Assembly: GCF_000341285.1 (NCBI RefSeq)
Contig: NW_005178451.1
Span: 1-64,000, forward strand
Direction of reading: 5' to 3'
Source of the DNA: Galdieria sulphuraria
Taxonomy: Eukaryota; Rhodophyta; Bangiophyceae; Galdieriales; Galdieriaceae
Length of the DNA stretch: 64,000 nt
Shown: positions 11,932-22,415 of the stretch, in pieces
Layout of the letters: each line of letters opens with the position of its first letter
Numbering within the stretch: position 1 is the first letter of the stretch
Notes under the pieces: generated by a model
What the model was told of the DNA's origin: nothing
Seen by the model: the letters and a program-made list of their open reading frames with translations, nothing else
Databases searched by the model: none
Position numbers and translations under genes: made by a program

Positions 11932-12950
11932 ATGGTAATGTCGTTCGTACCTCCAACAATAACTCTTTCAGTTTCGAAAAATGTTTCTCGTTATTCCCTA
12001 ACAAGGATCCCAAGAGCTGTCGGTCATTCCAATTCTAAGCGTCGCTTAGTTATGGTTTCAGGACCTCCTCTTCCAGAAAGGGTATGTTGTTGCCGTTAAT
12101 GCAGCGTCGGATCTCAACTGAACTTTCAGAAATTGGGGTTCAGTTTTGGCAGTTTTTCAGCACCAATTGAACTCCAAGTGTTTCTTGACTACTGTGTAAG
12201 TGTTTTTATGAATTTATTTGCCATTACTTTCCTAATCTTTCTCGACTGTAGTGTCCTTTTTCTAGGATAGCATATTTAAAGTTGGTTGACTCAATTATTC
12301 CTGCCTTTAACAATCAGGTTCTGTTTGTATTTCAGAATCAAATTCAACCGTGGCATCCACAGTCTGCGTTGATGCATGAAGCTTCTTTAGCTGTTGGGTT
12401 GATTGCAAAGGAAAAATTCTTCGATTATTCTCGTTTGCTATTCGAGCATCAGGATGAATTCTTTGACCAAAATTGTTATGATAAGAGTAGGTGAGTACTG
12501 TCTGTTGAATGAAAGTGAGCAGGTCAGACAAAAAGTTTTTCATATCCATTTTAGAAGGGAATTGTATGGAGATCTAGCAAACTTAGCAAGCGTAAGAAAT
12601 GTTATTTGTCTATTCCATTCCTCAGTTGTTGCATGTAATGCTGCTTTTATTGTGACTTAGAAAATACATATTCCTGAGGATAAGATGCTGAATCTATTAC
12701 ATATACGCGGAACTGGAAATGATGGCAATCAAGTACAATCGGTTTGTTATTTCTCATTAGCATATGTACCCTTGCTGACTTGTTAAAGTTAATGAAATTC
12801 GCTATCAAGTATTCGCGTAAGCTTGGAGTTCATATTTCACCGACATATTTTGTGAATGGTATTGAAGACACTGCTGCTGGAAGTGCTTGGAACAAGGAGG
12901 AGTGGTTAGAAAGGCTCCGGCCACTTTTGCAACAAGGTCACACCAAGTAG
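11932..12950 (+). CDS. DsbA-like thioredoxin-fold protein
   Basis: Six exons (11932-12081, 12130-12195, 12252-12490, 12555-12591, 12661-12741, 12789-12950) give 244 aa with frame kept at every junction. After a serine/arginine-rich N-terminus, which may be a targeting peptide, the thioredoxin strand ends in DYCCPFSR. This is a CPFS active site with one catalytic cysteine, preceded by an extra cysteine. QIQPWHPQS and LGVHISPTYFVNGIE match the DsbA-like (DSBA/FrnE-type) proteins seen in plants and fungi, including the cis-proline region (SPT). The likely role is a thiol oxidoreductase or glutathione-dependent enzyme; substrate unknown. A 37-nt exon (12555-12591) is among the shortest in the window. 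Confidence 0.8.
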
Positions 12951-13318
12951 CTTAAAGAGTTGAAGAGAGTTGTTGAAGCTGCATACAGTTTATTTCTGTG
13001 ATAATTCTCCGGGTACATTTGGAATATTTAGTTTAAGTATACTTTAGCAAGTTGGTGTTGATCATGTCTAGCCCTGTTGCATTTAGATATCTGTTTCAGT
13101 TTCTTGATAATGGCTCAGTCGAAACTTAATTAGCTCAAAGCACGAGTCGACTATGATAAAAGCCCTTAGGCATCGATACACAAACCCATGTTCCTAAAAA
13201 AATTTTCACATCTCCTCAACAAGCAAGAGTCAGATAACCACCATGCATGAAATTCATAAGGACTTCAGAATGCCTCAAATATTTCGCATTCATTTCAACA
13301 ACAGAAATCATGATGTCT
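12951..13318. other. Convergent 3' intergenic spacer
   Basis: About 370 bp between the 3' ends of the DsbA-like gene (plus) and the CCB-like gene (minus). It presumably carries both polyadenylation signals. No gene seen. Confidence 0.5.
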
Positions 13319-14409
13319 TCAAAAATTTCCAGAAGATTGGAAAGAGTCCAAATAAGGAATCAATCGATTCTTTATCCACCCTATAAGCCACTTCCCATTC
13401 TCTGGCGACAGTCTCTGAGTTCCTTCATAACAGACTACAACAGTAAATAGCTTATCAACTGATGGACAGATAAAAGGATATAGCCATAAGCTGACAGCAT
13501 CGGTCGTTAAGTCGTTTGGAAGAAAACAGAGCAGCTCAGGTTGCCAGGGAGGCGAAGTAGAAAAATGTAAAGCTTTGTCTACATTCTTGTAAAGCAACTT
13601 GACTAAGTCCTCGACAAGAATACCAACAGTGAGGTATACGGGCACAGTAGTATGAGGTTCTTTTAAAAAGTCATTATTTGAAACGGTTAGCCAGTCTAGC
13701 TGAGTGACTTACCAACTTCTCTGTAAATAGCCAAATATTCAACCCTATAAAAGGTATCAAGTACTTCTAGTAAAGAATTCAGTTCGTTTTCCACTGAAAA
13801 ATCAAGTTAAGCAAATCAAATATGCAAGAACAACCTACTTGAAGAGGAAAACGAGATATTTGGTGCCTTGCGAAGAGTTTTCGTCGGAACTGTCCGCGTC
13901 ACTTTCCTCGCCGTCGATGACTCAACAGGTTTATGACGAAACTGTAAATACAACCACAAGAAGATTGCCAAAATACCACTCGACAAAGATAACTTCAAAC
14001 TTAAGGTCCAATCTTCTATAGTGAAACTATTCATCAAAAAAGCAAACAAAAGTATTCCACCTATTACACGTTCCAGTACTGGACCTTCTAAACCAGGAAC
14101 AAAGAAACCACCACCACGTCTCAGTGCCTTACTAGGACGCTTGTAAAAGGAGCTTCTGTCACCAGATTCAGACGTTTTCATACAAGAAACTGAAAATTTT
14201 CTTCGCTTCACCACTAGATTATGCGAAAGAGTACGTCCTACACAAGAAATGTAAAGCCTTTGACTAAACACTGGACTCCAGGCAAGCAAAAAGCTACACT
14301 TGTCCGAGTCGACTGCCTTCAGAAACTTCGAATCGTCTAAAGTATTTAAAACATAAGAAAAAATAGAAATACTTTTGTTACTCATCAAACGCCCACGGCA
14401 GCAACACAT
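13319..14409 (-). CDS. CCB2/CCB4-like cytochrome b6f assembly factor
   Basis: Three exons (14409-13839, 13793-13713, 13659-13319; introns 45 and 53 nt) give 330 aa. A long serine-rich, basic N-terminus (about 90 residues) suggests plastid import. Two closely spaced hydrophobic helices follow GPVLERVIGGILLFAFLMNS, and a soluble domain ends in ENGKWLIGWIKNRL. Two membrane helices plus a GAF-like tail are the layout of the CCB2/CCB4 family (DUF2930), which helps attach heme c(i) to cytochrome b6 at the thylakoid. The match is by pattern, not strong identity, so the family call is tentative. It could be another plastid membrane protein. M9 is an alternative start. Confidence 0.5.
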
Positions 14410-14649
14410 TGCGACGAGTGAAGCGACACTAGTTATACTCTTGAACTTCGAAGCTCTGTATCTATGAAATGTACAATGCGTATAACGTTGGACTCTTTTT
14501 TAGCGAAGGAAAACCCTACTCTCAGGTTTGGAACTAACGACCGCACAAGATTGCTGTACCTGCGTTTCCTTTTAACGTGGTTCTAGTAGATCATAGTTAG
14601 ACATACCAAAATTCGGATATTTTCCCTTCTAACAAAGGATGAAAGCTAA

Positions 14650-15057
14650 CTAATACCATTGGGAATTTGGAGGAATAGCAGCTGCGACGACTAACCAACG
14701 AAAAACCTTATCAAATAACTTCAGAATAGAACGTGGTAGAAGAGAAATGTTTATTTGACCTTTCTCGCTCACTATAACACCTAAACAACCAGGCTCTTCG
14801 CGGCAAAGGGTTCCTTCCAACTCTCTAATTACATGTACTCCAACTCTTTCTGACAGTGCTTTACATTGACCAACGACAGTTATGGGTTTTTGAGTGTCAT
14901 TCGGCTTCCAAGTTCCACGAAAATCAATACCGCCGTCTCCAGCACCACCAGTATTTCGTAATAAAAAGCCATAATACGAAAGATACAATAACACGGTCCG
15001 TTCAAAAGCTCTTCCCTTGGAAACAGCTGTTGAAGACAGATAGCGAAGGGAAAACAT
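14650..15057 (-). CDS. Mrr/RRG7-like restriction-endonuclease-fold protein
   Basis: A 135-aa single-exon frame starting at the ATG at 15057. The frame is open further upstream but has no earlier ATG. The N-terminus (MFSLRYLSSTAV) looks like a mitochondrial presequence. GDGGIDFRG followed by VVGQCK gives the D...QxK core of the Mrr-type PD-(D/E)XK nuclease fold, as in fungal RRG7 (required for respiratory growth). HVIRELEGTL and CLGVIVSEKG fit the helix and strand that follow. Nuclease activity in the RRG7 group has not, to my knowledge, been shown. An organellar DNA maintenance role is inference. The protein is shorter than typical fungal RRG7. Confidence 0.72.
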   Translation of the reverse strand: MFSLRYLSSTAVSKGRAFERTVLLYLSYYGFLLRNTGGAGDGGIDFRGTWKPNDTQKPITVVGQCKALSERVGVHVIRELEGTLCREEPGCLGVIVSEKGQINISLLPRSILKLFDKVFRWLVVAAAIPPNSQWY

Positions 15058-15181
15058 GACTGGGCAACGAGTAAAACCTTGGGACAATGAGCAATAAACA
15101 AAACTGAACTAGCCTTCTTTACATAAGAACAAGTCTGCAATAATCTTCAAGACACAAAAGCATCAGATGAAGAAAACAAAT

Positions 15182-17281
15182 TTAATTAGAACTATGAATC
15201 GTTCTATTGCGTAAATTGCGAATTGGATAACCTATGTTTTCCGACTTGCTCGAAGTTTTCTCGTCCGAAAATAAGTTGTCGCAGTTGCTTTTACGAGATG
15301 TTGCTATATTTTTGCTGGGCTTTTGGCTCGCATCAATTTTCACTTGAGATATTGCAACAGATAGAGTTTCTTCGTCACTTACAAGTTTGTTTGTAAGTGC
15401 ACTTGAAGAATTTTTTTGATCCTTACTCTGTCGGGCTTCAGCTTTGAGTTCTTTGATGGTTTTGAACTCTTTTTTCTGTTTTGTCGAAACTCCTTCGTTA
15501 GAGCTTGTCGATAAAGAATTTACTGCGCGACGTTGGAGAGAAGGATCTAAACTTTCAAGCAAACTCGTTGTATAGTCTGGCCAGTGAGACTTCATTTCGT
15601 TTAAACAACACAAGCCAGCTTCACGAGTTTTACCTTGAGAGTCTCCAATCGAGGAAATGACTACGTCTCTCAAGCATTCTAAGGCAGAAGCGTCAGTCAT
15701 AAACTCGGAGGCGGTATATAGACCAGCTTTAGTTTTATCACTGTTTTCTGGATTTACGTCTTCCCCTTTTTCGAGTTCAGTTGCACAGTGGGGATCCTGT
15801 ATCAGAGGTCTCCCTCTTTTTAGAATTTTCAAAAGGTAGTTAGTTGCCTTTTCTCTAGCTACGGGATGAGAACCGAAACGAATCGTAGAACACAAAACCG
15901 GTAAGACAGCTTCAGCGGGCGTCGAAGCTACTATTCTCTGTCCACATTCCTCCGCAGGAACAGCAATAACTTTGGTCGTTCGTACAACAGATGCTAGACA
16001 AGCTTTTTCTAAGAATTTTGAAGCTACAAACCAGAACCTTTGGCAGTCACCTAATTTTTCTGAAACTGTAGCAATGGTCTCGAATGCTTCTTTTACAAGA
16101 GAAGAACGAAGATCTGTTGTTTGAGTTATCAGAGCATTGGTGAGTGCATCGTTTGAAAGTATCTCGACAAATTTTGAGGATTGATTAATGAATGGCTTCG
16201 AAATTGCCACACGAATTCTCTTCAATGTAGCTGCACGATGGTTCCAATCATTGCCCAGGCTTTGAAGTATTATTGTCCAATCTACACATTCTTTTGCTAT
16301 TTCCTCTTCGCTGAGAATTTCTGACATTCCAACACCATCGGCATAACCTGTTTGTTCCCATGGATATCTTTCTGGCAGTAATTTTGTACTTTGAACAGAT
16401 TCTTTCTGCTTATTAACCTCCAAATTATCTTTGCAACCTTTTGTTGACTGAACTTTCTTGTCTAAATTTCCAAGTTTCCCAGAATTGGTAATATCAGTTG
16501 GGGATACATCCTTTCTTTGTTTTGTAAAATTCGCAGATTTGAATGCATTGTTGACTTGAGAGGAGAAATCCTGTTTCGCAGACTCGTTTTGTTGAAGGGT
16601 AACGTCACGTTCCTCTTTCCTTTCTTCTTGTCCAATTTTTTCAACCGTACAGTTTTTGTGGCTTTCCGTAGTTTCGAAAACTTGATGAGAGAATTCTTTG
16701 GATAATTCTGTACCTCTTTTAACATTTTCTTTGGCGCAAGTCATGTAAGTGTTCATTTCAGTGGGTTTAAAAGATCGCATTCTAAGGACTTGTCCAATTG
16801 TTGGTCCTCTTCTTTCTTTTTTACTTTTTGGCGATTTTTTGGTTTGCTCCGCTCGAATAAATTCGTTGGTTTTGACGTTTTCTATGTCTTTTTCGTCTTT
16901 CTCATTTGTATTTGAAGTCATGATTGACTGGATCTGGTTTGCAGCGAAGTCTTTTTCTCTGTCTTCATTTCCGGTTAGTTGCTTGTACTGTTGATTGTGG
17001 TCACTTTCTGTTCGTTCTGTTAGCGGCAAATTTGAACTTGTTGCTGGCCTTTTAGAATTTCGTTTCTTTCCTTTGTTATCTTCGATTTCCCTTTCTTGTT
17101 CTTTTGTAAACGAGGGAGTAAGAGAATTTTCTTGGTTCTCGTCAGAAACATCTGGCTGCTTCCTTCTAATGAATCCTTGAGAAATATTTGAAATAGCTTG
17201 TTTTGCTTTGTTGGAAGCAACACGAGGCTGTCTTTTTTCGTTGGTAAGTTGTTTCAGTGGCTGTTGAACTGGTTGTGGCAT
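15182..17281 (-). CDS. CLASP-like TOG-domain protein
   Basis: A single exon of 699 aa from the ATG at 17281. The first ~320 residues are highly charged (K, E, Q, S, N) and look disordered and basic, as in microtubule-binding linkers. From about residue 330 (DWTIILQSLGNDWNHRAATL) to about 580, paired helices with W..R...L spacing resemble a CLASP N-terminal TOG array, ending in HWPDYTTSLLESLDPSLQRR. CLASPs bind microtubule plus ends and tubulin and act at the spindle. This protein has one recognisable TOG-like domain and is about half the usual CLASP length, so orthology is uncertain; a general HEAT-repeat protein is the alternative. Confidence 0.62.
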   Translation of the reverse strand: MPQPVQQPLKQLTNEKRQPRVASNKAKQAISNISQGFIRRKQPDVSDENQENSLTPSFTKEQEREIEDNKGKKRNSKRPATSSNLPLTERTESDHNQQYKQLTGNEDREKDFAANQIQSIMTSNTNEKDEKDIENVKTNEFIRAEQTKKSPKSKKERRGPTIGQVLRMRSFKPTEMNTYMTCAKENVKRGTELSKEFSHQVFETTESHKNCTVEKIGQEERKEERDVTLQQNESAKQDFSSQVNNAFKSANFTKQRKDVSPTDITNSGKLGNLDKKVQSTKGCKDNLEVNKQKESVQSTKLLPERYPWEQTGYADGVGMSEILSEEEIAKECVDWTIILQSLGNDWNHRAATLKRIRVAISKPFINQSSKFVEILSNDALTNALITQTTDLRSSLVKEAFETIATVSEKLGDCQRFWFVASKFLEKACLASVVRTTKVIAVPAEECGQRIVASTPAEAVLPVLCSTIRFGSHPVAREKATNYLLKILKRGRPLIQDPHCATELEKGEDVNPENSDKTKAGLYTASEFMTDASALECLRDVVISSIGDSQGKTREAGLCCLNEMKSHWPDYTTSLLESLDPSLQRRAVNSLSTSSNEGVSTKQKKEFKTIKELKAEARQSKDQKNSSSALTNKLVSDEETLSVAISQVKIDASQKPSKNIATSRKSNCDNLFSDEKTSSKSENIGYPIRNLRNRTIHSSN

Positions 17282-18022
17282 CGAAGATTTTCAAATGTAA
17301 ATCCAAAATTTCAAATTTTTTGCGTGACTTGATTTCCACGAGAAATTGTAGGAATCTTCACAGTAGTTGAGCGGGCTGAGATTTGATTGGCGAACTCTGC
17401 ATTCCCGTAATTATGAAAATATTTTGGTTTTGCAAGAGAACAAAGCAAACTCGCACTAAAAGCAGGAAAAGATTCGTTCGCTTAATCTTTGACCACTTCC
17501 TAAAAAAGCTGAATTTATCGTTTGTTATTGGATACCAGATTTGACAAATTACTACAGCAATAATTTAAATATCCCAGTACTATACTGTCTTTTGGCACTC
17601 TGTTTGAATGTCCTTTGTGAAAAAATTGTCTTTTTCAGCAAGTACTAAGTGTTCCTTGCGTCCTCGAAACATCTTATCGAAATCCAACATTGGACATTCT
17701 AAACATTTTCTTCTAGTTTCTTTCTTTTTTGCCAAAGTTACCTGAACAGATAGTTTCTGCGACTGTACTTATATTTGTTTGAAACAATTCTTCAGTTATT
17801 ATAAGTCTGCTACATGCCAAGATCATCAAGTTTCAACCATGACTGGAGTATTTGTACAAACTTGAACTGTACAAAGAGGGCTACTGTCCAACATACAAGT
17901 TAAGGATAACTAACAGGAATCTCTTCCATTCACAATGAGAGAAAGTTATCTCCCATTCTATTGCTGTTAGATAAGAGGTAGTTGTATCGATGGGGAGGAA
18001 AGCTTTCGATTCTGCATTTCTT
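17282..18022. other. Intergenic between YbeY and CLASP-like genes
   Basis: About 740 bp holding the 3' end region of the YbeY gene and the promoter region of the CLASP-like gene, both on the minus strand. No additional gene is supported; the open frame at 17881-18132 is a shadow of the YbeY 3' exon. Confidence 0.5.
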
Positions 18023-18812
18023 CTAAGATAAAGCCACCAGACCTTTACCTTTCCATTGCAAAGAAGAGAGCAACTTGTTTTCAAGTTCTTCCATCTACAC
18101 ACTGGTGATAAGTATTCGCGCAAACATAACAACCCAAAAATATCACCTCGTCTCGTCTTTGCTCGCTTTCCTCGTGATCATAACCGAGAAGGTGCAGAAA
18201 CCCGTGTACAAGCAAAACTCTTATCTCGTCCCTTAAAGAATAGTTGCGTTCAAGTGCTTGCTTATAGGCAGTTTCAACTGAAATAACAATATCGCCAAGA
18301 AGCTACAGTTAAGTCAAGCCACCATATCCAAAGTCACAATATACTTTTCTCACCGTTTGTTCTTCCTGTGCAAAGGACAAGACGTCGGTTGGTTCCTTTT
18401 TATTGCGCCACTTACTATTCAACGAGGAAATGTAGTTATCTGAACAAAGCAATAAAGACAATTCGTATCTAGCGGGCTGAATAACTCCTAAAACAATACT
18501 TTTTTCTAATAAAGCGCGGCAATCTTTACGAAACTGAGCAGTCTTATTACCCACTAACTTAAGGATCTCGTCTTCTGTCACTGAAACATCTACAATGTGC
18601 AGTTTTCTATTGCAAATAATGTTTCCGGCATAAGTGAAAGTCTTCTTTCTGCTAGCTGGTCTCAACTTGACAGAAGAATTGGACCTAACAGGAGAACAAC
18701 GACAATAGGACACTGACGTTCTGCCAGAAGTTCGCGTACTAAAGTTGGGTTTCTGTAACACAGGAAACAAGTAACAGAAGTTTGTTCTTCCCCACGACAA
18801 GAGACTCTTCAT
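18023..18812 (-). CDS. ybeY: YbeY endoribonuclease
   Basis: Three exons (18812-18354, 18302-18147, 18094-18023; introns 51 and 52 nt) give 228 aa. YbeY is a metal-dependent endoribonuclease for rRNA maturation and ribosome quality control in bacteria, plastids and mitochondria. [27 protein letters not shown] and the zinc-binding signature [12 protein letters not shown] (three histidines) are complete. The roughly 75-residue N-terminal extension is rich in S, R and T, as in an organelle transit peptide; in plants the protein is plastid-located. The first donor is GTGAGA at 18353, which removes a short read-through and joins EEQT to LLGD exactly as in the family. Confidence 0.93.
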
Positions 18813-18902
18813 CAGGATAAGGTATTTTCCTCAAAGGTTTTATGAAATTCGAAATGTTACAGAACAGGATAATATTTACAATTTCATTCTATTTCTATTG
18901 GT

Positions 18903-19834
18903 TTAGCGTCCTATACAAGCACGTGAAGTATCTGTCTTTGGATTTGCAGTCTGAGTTTGAAGCTCAAAGATTACTTTGTTGATCGTGGCTTGCAACTTCT
19001 TGAGGTCTTTCAAGTACAATAGTCGGAAAAGCCGGCATGTGTCATCCAACGAATCATCTTGAAAGCTCGATATCAGAACGTACTAAAAGAACTCAAATTA
19101 CTAACCTCCCGTTGAGAAACCACTAGGAACCTCATCTCTTAGGCACTTGAGTAATGCGTCATCGATACCTTGAGGACTTGTTCCAGCTTTCTTCAAACTG
19201 TCAAGTTGGAAACCTTTTCGTAATAAATCAACCAAGACTTGCAAAGTTCCAACCAAATTCTCTGGATCTGCTACTCCTAAATCAGAACCTACTTCATATA
19301 ATTCCTTACAGAGGTCCTCATCTAATTCGATGCCATCCACAACTCGATTGGTAGACAAAAATAAAGAGTCATCTTTTCTCTCTTCTATAAGATCTTTGAA
19401 GCATAAGTCCACAGCAAAATCAATTAGAAAATATATCTTGGACTCCAAAGTCTCATAACGACTAGACTTAAAAATACAATTGCCATCCAAAGTTCAAGCT
19501 TACCTCGAAGGAAGCTATTTCTTCTTCTGGAACTCCCAAGTCCTTCAAATACTGCACATCACAGTAAGAAGTGACACAAAGTTGACGTATAAACTACCTG
19601 ATTCAGTGCTAAAAATAAATTTTGAGGATGTCTAAGAAACGATCGACTGGCAGTGTCATATCGCCGAATTTTCACATCTTCCAGCCAACAAACCACGTTA
19701 CAGAGAGAACTCGTGTCTAACATTTTATCAGATTATGATTATACTTTAATATGTTTCAAGTTACCCGCAATATCAATAGTATCTAACAAAGGACACTTTA
19801 GAGCCTTCAATCGACGAAGTGCGAACGACTTCAT
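18903..19834 (-). CDS. RTRAF: RTRAF (CGI-99/hCLE) homologue
   Basis: Five exons (19834-19765, 19716-19598, 19551-19504, 19466-19106, 19057-18903; introns 48, 46, 37 and 48 nt) give 250 aa against 244 for the human protein. RRLKALKCPLLDT, VCWLEDVKIRRYD, YLKDLGVP, LRDEVPSGFSTGDDSLDD and a tail ending in CIGR line up along the whole human sequence. RTRAF is part of the tRNA-ligase (RTCB) complex, binds RNA polymerase II and mRNA caps, and shuttles between nucleus and cytoplasm in animals. The start codon lies only 16 bp from the divergent DDX11 start. Acceptors TTTAAG and TTCAAG are used instead of CAG/TAG at two junctions. Confidence 0.9.
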
Positions 19835-19850
19835 TTCCCAATAATAGCAA
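19835..19850. promoter_or_regulatory. 16-bp head-to-head spacer (RTRAF/DDX11)
   Basis: Only 16 bases separate the two ATGs of divergent genes. Each 5' UTR and core promoter must therefore overlap the other gene's coding sequence, or transcripts must be almost leaderless. Shared regulation is inference. Confidence 0.6.
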
Positions 19851-22414
19851 ATGGAAACGGAACAGAATAAAACCAGCCTAGAAACCCTTTCTTTATCCTT
19901 CCCATATGTACCTTATTCTGTGCAGTTAGAGTTTTGCCAGAAATTAATGAACGTTATAGAAACTGGCACTATTGGTATATTAGAGAGCCCAACAGGGACC
20001 GGGAAGTCTTTAAGTATCGTGTGTGGTGTGTTGACTTGGCTTAGGCAGTACTATGAGAGAAACGGGATCGAGAAAGAAAAAGGGACGAATGAAGAAACAG
20101 ACGAGCCTGCTTGGGTTACAGAGTTTGAGGATTCTTTGAAGAAGAATCAGACGGAAAAGGCCGTTGAGCGTTTCGCTCGTAGAAGATCTCTCAGACAGCA
20201 TAGAACATTATTAAACCGAGTTGAAAGAAGTAAGACTATCCTGGAAACTTCATCAAATAAGAAACATAAAAGAAGCCATTCCGGAAACTTTCAAGACAAT
20301 AAACTGGTGGGAGCCGATCCTGATGATGAGTGGCTGCTGTCAGATACAGTCTTTAAGGACACATCAATATTGTCAAGTGAAAAGGAGCAATTGCTTACAC
20401 TGGGTTCTGGAAATGAAGAGATGAGTGAAGAAGAAGATGAATGCAAGGAGCTTCCTCGTATTTATTATTGTAGTAGAACGCATTCTCAACTTTTACAGTT
20501 TCAAGAGGAAGTGAAAAGAACCATAGCAAATATGCAGTGGAGTGAAAAGGTTCCTCGCCCTTCAGTTCTAATTTTATCTTCACGTAAGAACTTGTGTATA
20601 AATGAGAAAGTGTCATCTCTTTCAAATGCAAACCTTATCAATGAAAGATGCATGGAACTAACGAGTAAGGAACCTGGTTCTCCAGGATGTTGTCCTTATT
20701 ATCATTTAGAAGGCCAGAGAATTCTTAGAGACCATTTGAGTTCAGAAATTGTTGATATCGAAGAGTTAGTCAACCTAGGTAAAGAGCGGAGAGCATGTCC
20801 CTACTATGGAATGAAACGCGCAATCAAGTCATCCCAATTTATTCTGTTGCCTTATCAGTCTCTGCTGCATAAGCCAACCCGAGAGTCTCTACGTCTTCCT
20901 TTACATTCGAATTGGTAAGCAAACTCCTCTAGTTGTTATTTTTATCCTCGACTGATTATTTTTATCAGTATAGTCATATTTGACGAAGCACATCATGTTG
21001 TAGACGCACTTAACGACATGTACGGAGCTGAAACGAATACTCAACAGATACAAAGTTGCTTGTTTGGTTTGAAAAGGTATATTGATTGTTATGAGACTAG
21101 ATTGTCATCCTTGAACTTGTTCATGTTGAGACAATTTCATTCATTCTTAGAGTCTTTAGTTCAGTTTTCTAGTCTACATCTGAAAATTCCTCCCATTGAT
21201 GGAGAGACTCAAAATGTTTTCACTGTTGAGGACTTTGTGACTCGTCTAGGAATAGATAATCTTAATATTTTCAAATTGAACGAATTTCTGGAGTCAAAAT
21301 GTTTACATCTTAAACTAATAGGCTTATTGAAGTCTAGGATTTTGTCCGACTCCAATGGAACTGACCCTTGTCAAGGTATCCATGCTGTATTCCATTTTGT
21401 ACAGACTCTGAAACAGCCCTATTCTAAGAGCAGAATTATTGTCAAGTTTCGAAAGGATATTGGATGTACTTTCAAAATGCTTGTTCTGCATGCGGCTAAT
21501 AACTTGACAGAAATCATTTCTTTGGTTCGTTCCGTTGTGTTTGTAGGAGGAACTCTGGAGCCACTGCGAGATATAAAATTACGCCTTTTGGGTACCTTTG
21601 AAGACTCTCATATTGTTCATTGCTCTTTTGATCATGTCATTCCTGATAGTCACATATTGCCTATCATAGTATCTCGAGGGCCTACAAGGGTACCATTGGA
21701 ATTTACATATGCTACAAGAGAATCAGAAATTCTTATTCATGAACTGGGCAGAATGCTATTAAATATTTGCAGAGTTGTTCCTGGTGGCGTTGTAGTGTTC
21801 TTCTCAAGTTATTCTTACTGTAGTTATGCATTGAACTATCTTCAGCAAAAAGATATTTGGAAATTACTATTAAGACAAAAAGCCATATTCAAGGAGCCTC
21901 AAGAAAGCTTGGAGTTGAACAATGTGCTGGATAACTATAAAAAGGCCGTTTATGAGCAACAAGGTGGCATACTTTTTGCAGTTATTGGAGGCAAACTTTC
22001 AGAAGGAATCAATTTTCAGGATGATTTGGGTCGCTGTATTATTGTTGTTGGGATGCCTTTTCCCAACCACTTAAGTATAGAACTTCAAGAGTCCATCAAC
22101 TACATAACTGGAATGTTCCCTTCAGTATCGAGCAAGGAAATCTTGGAGGATATGTGTATGAAGGTACTGTTGTTATTATTATCTTTTATTTTGATTTTAA
22201 AATATCCAAGTTGGTCAATCAAACTATTGGAAGAACAATTCGCCATATTTCGGACTATGGCGCAGTTTTATTGGTGGACCAAAGATTTGCACGTCCTGCC
22301 ATTTCCAATAAATTGCCAAAATGGCTTCGTAGACGATTGGCGTTTCCCGATGACTTTGGTTGGGTCCTATCCTCATTAGCAGAGTTCTTTCGCAATTTTC
22401 GAAAAAGGGTATAG
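19851..22414 (+). CDS. DDX11: DDX11/Chl1-type Fe-S DNA helicase
   Basis: Three exons (19851-20914, 20969-22163, 22211-22414; introns 54 and 47 nt) give 820 aa. It is an XPD-family 5'-3' superfamily 2 helicase. Walker A ESPTGTGKS (about 45-53), YCSRTHSQ, the iron-sulfur cysteines (NLCIN, NERC, GCCPYY, RACPYY) and the DEAH box (FDEAHH, about 359-364) are all present. VNQTIGRTIRH, the motif VI arginine finger, lies in the last exon. SSRKNLCIN and LINERC point to DDX11/Chl1 rather than XPD, RTEL1 or FANCJ. In animals and yeast it supports sister-chromatid cohesion and replication. Its stop is followed after one base by the next ATG. Confidence 0.92.
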
Positions 22415-22415
22415 A

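Noticed and set aside
16462-16994. Several frames on both strands within the CLASP-like gene
   Set aside because: Shadows of a low-complexity, lysine/glutamate-rich coding region.
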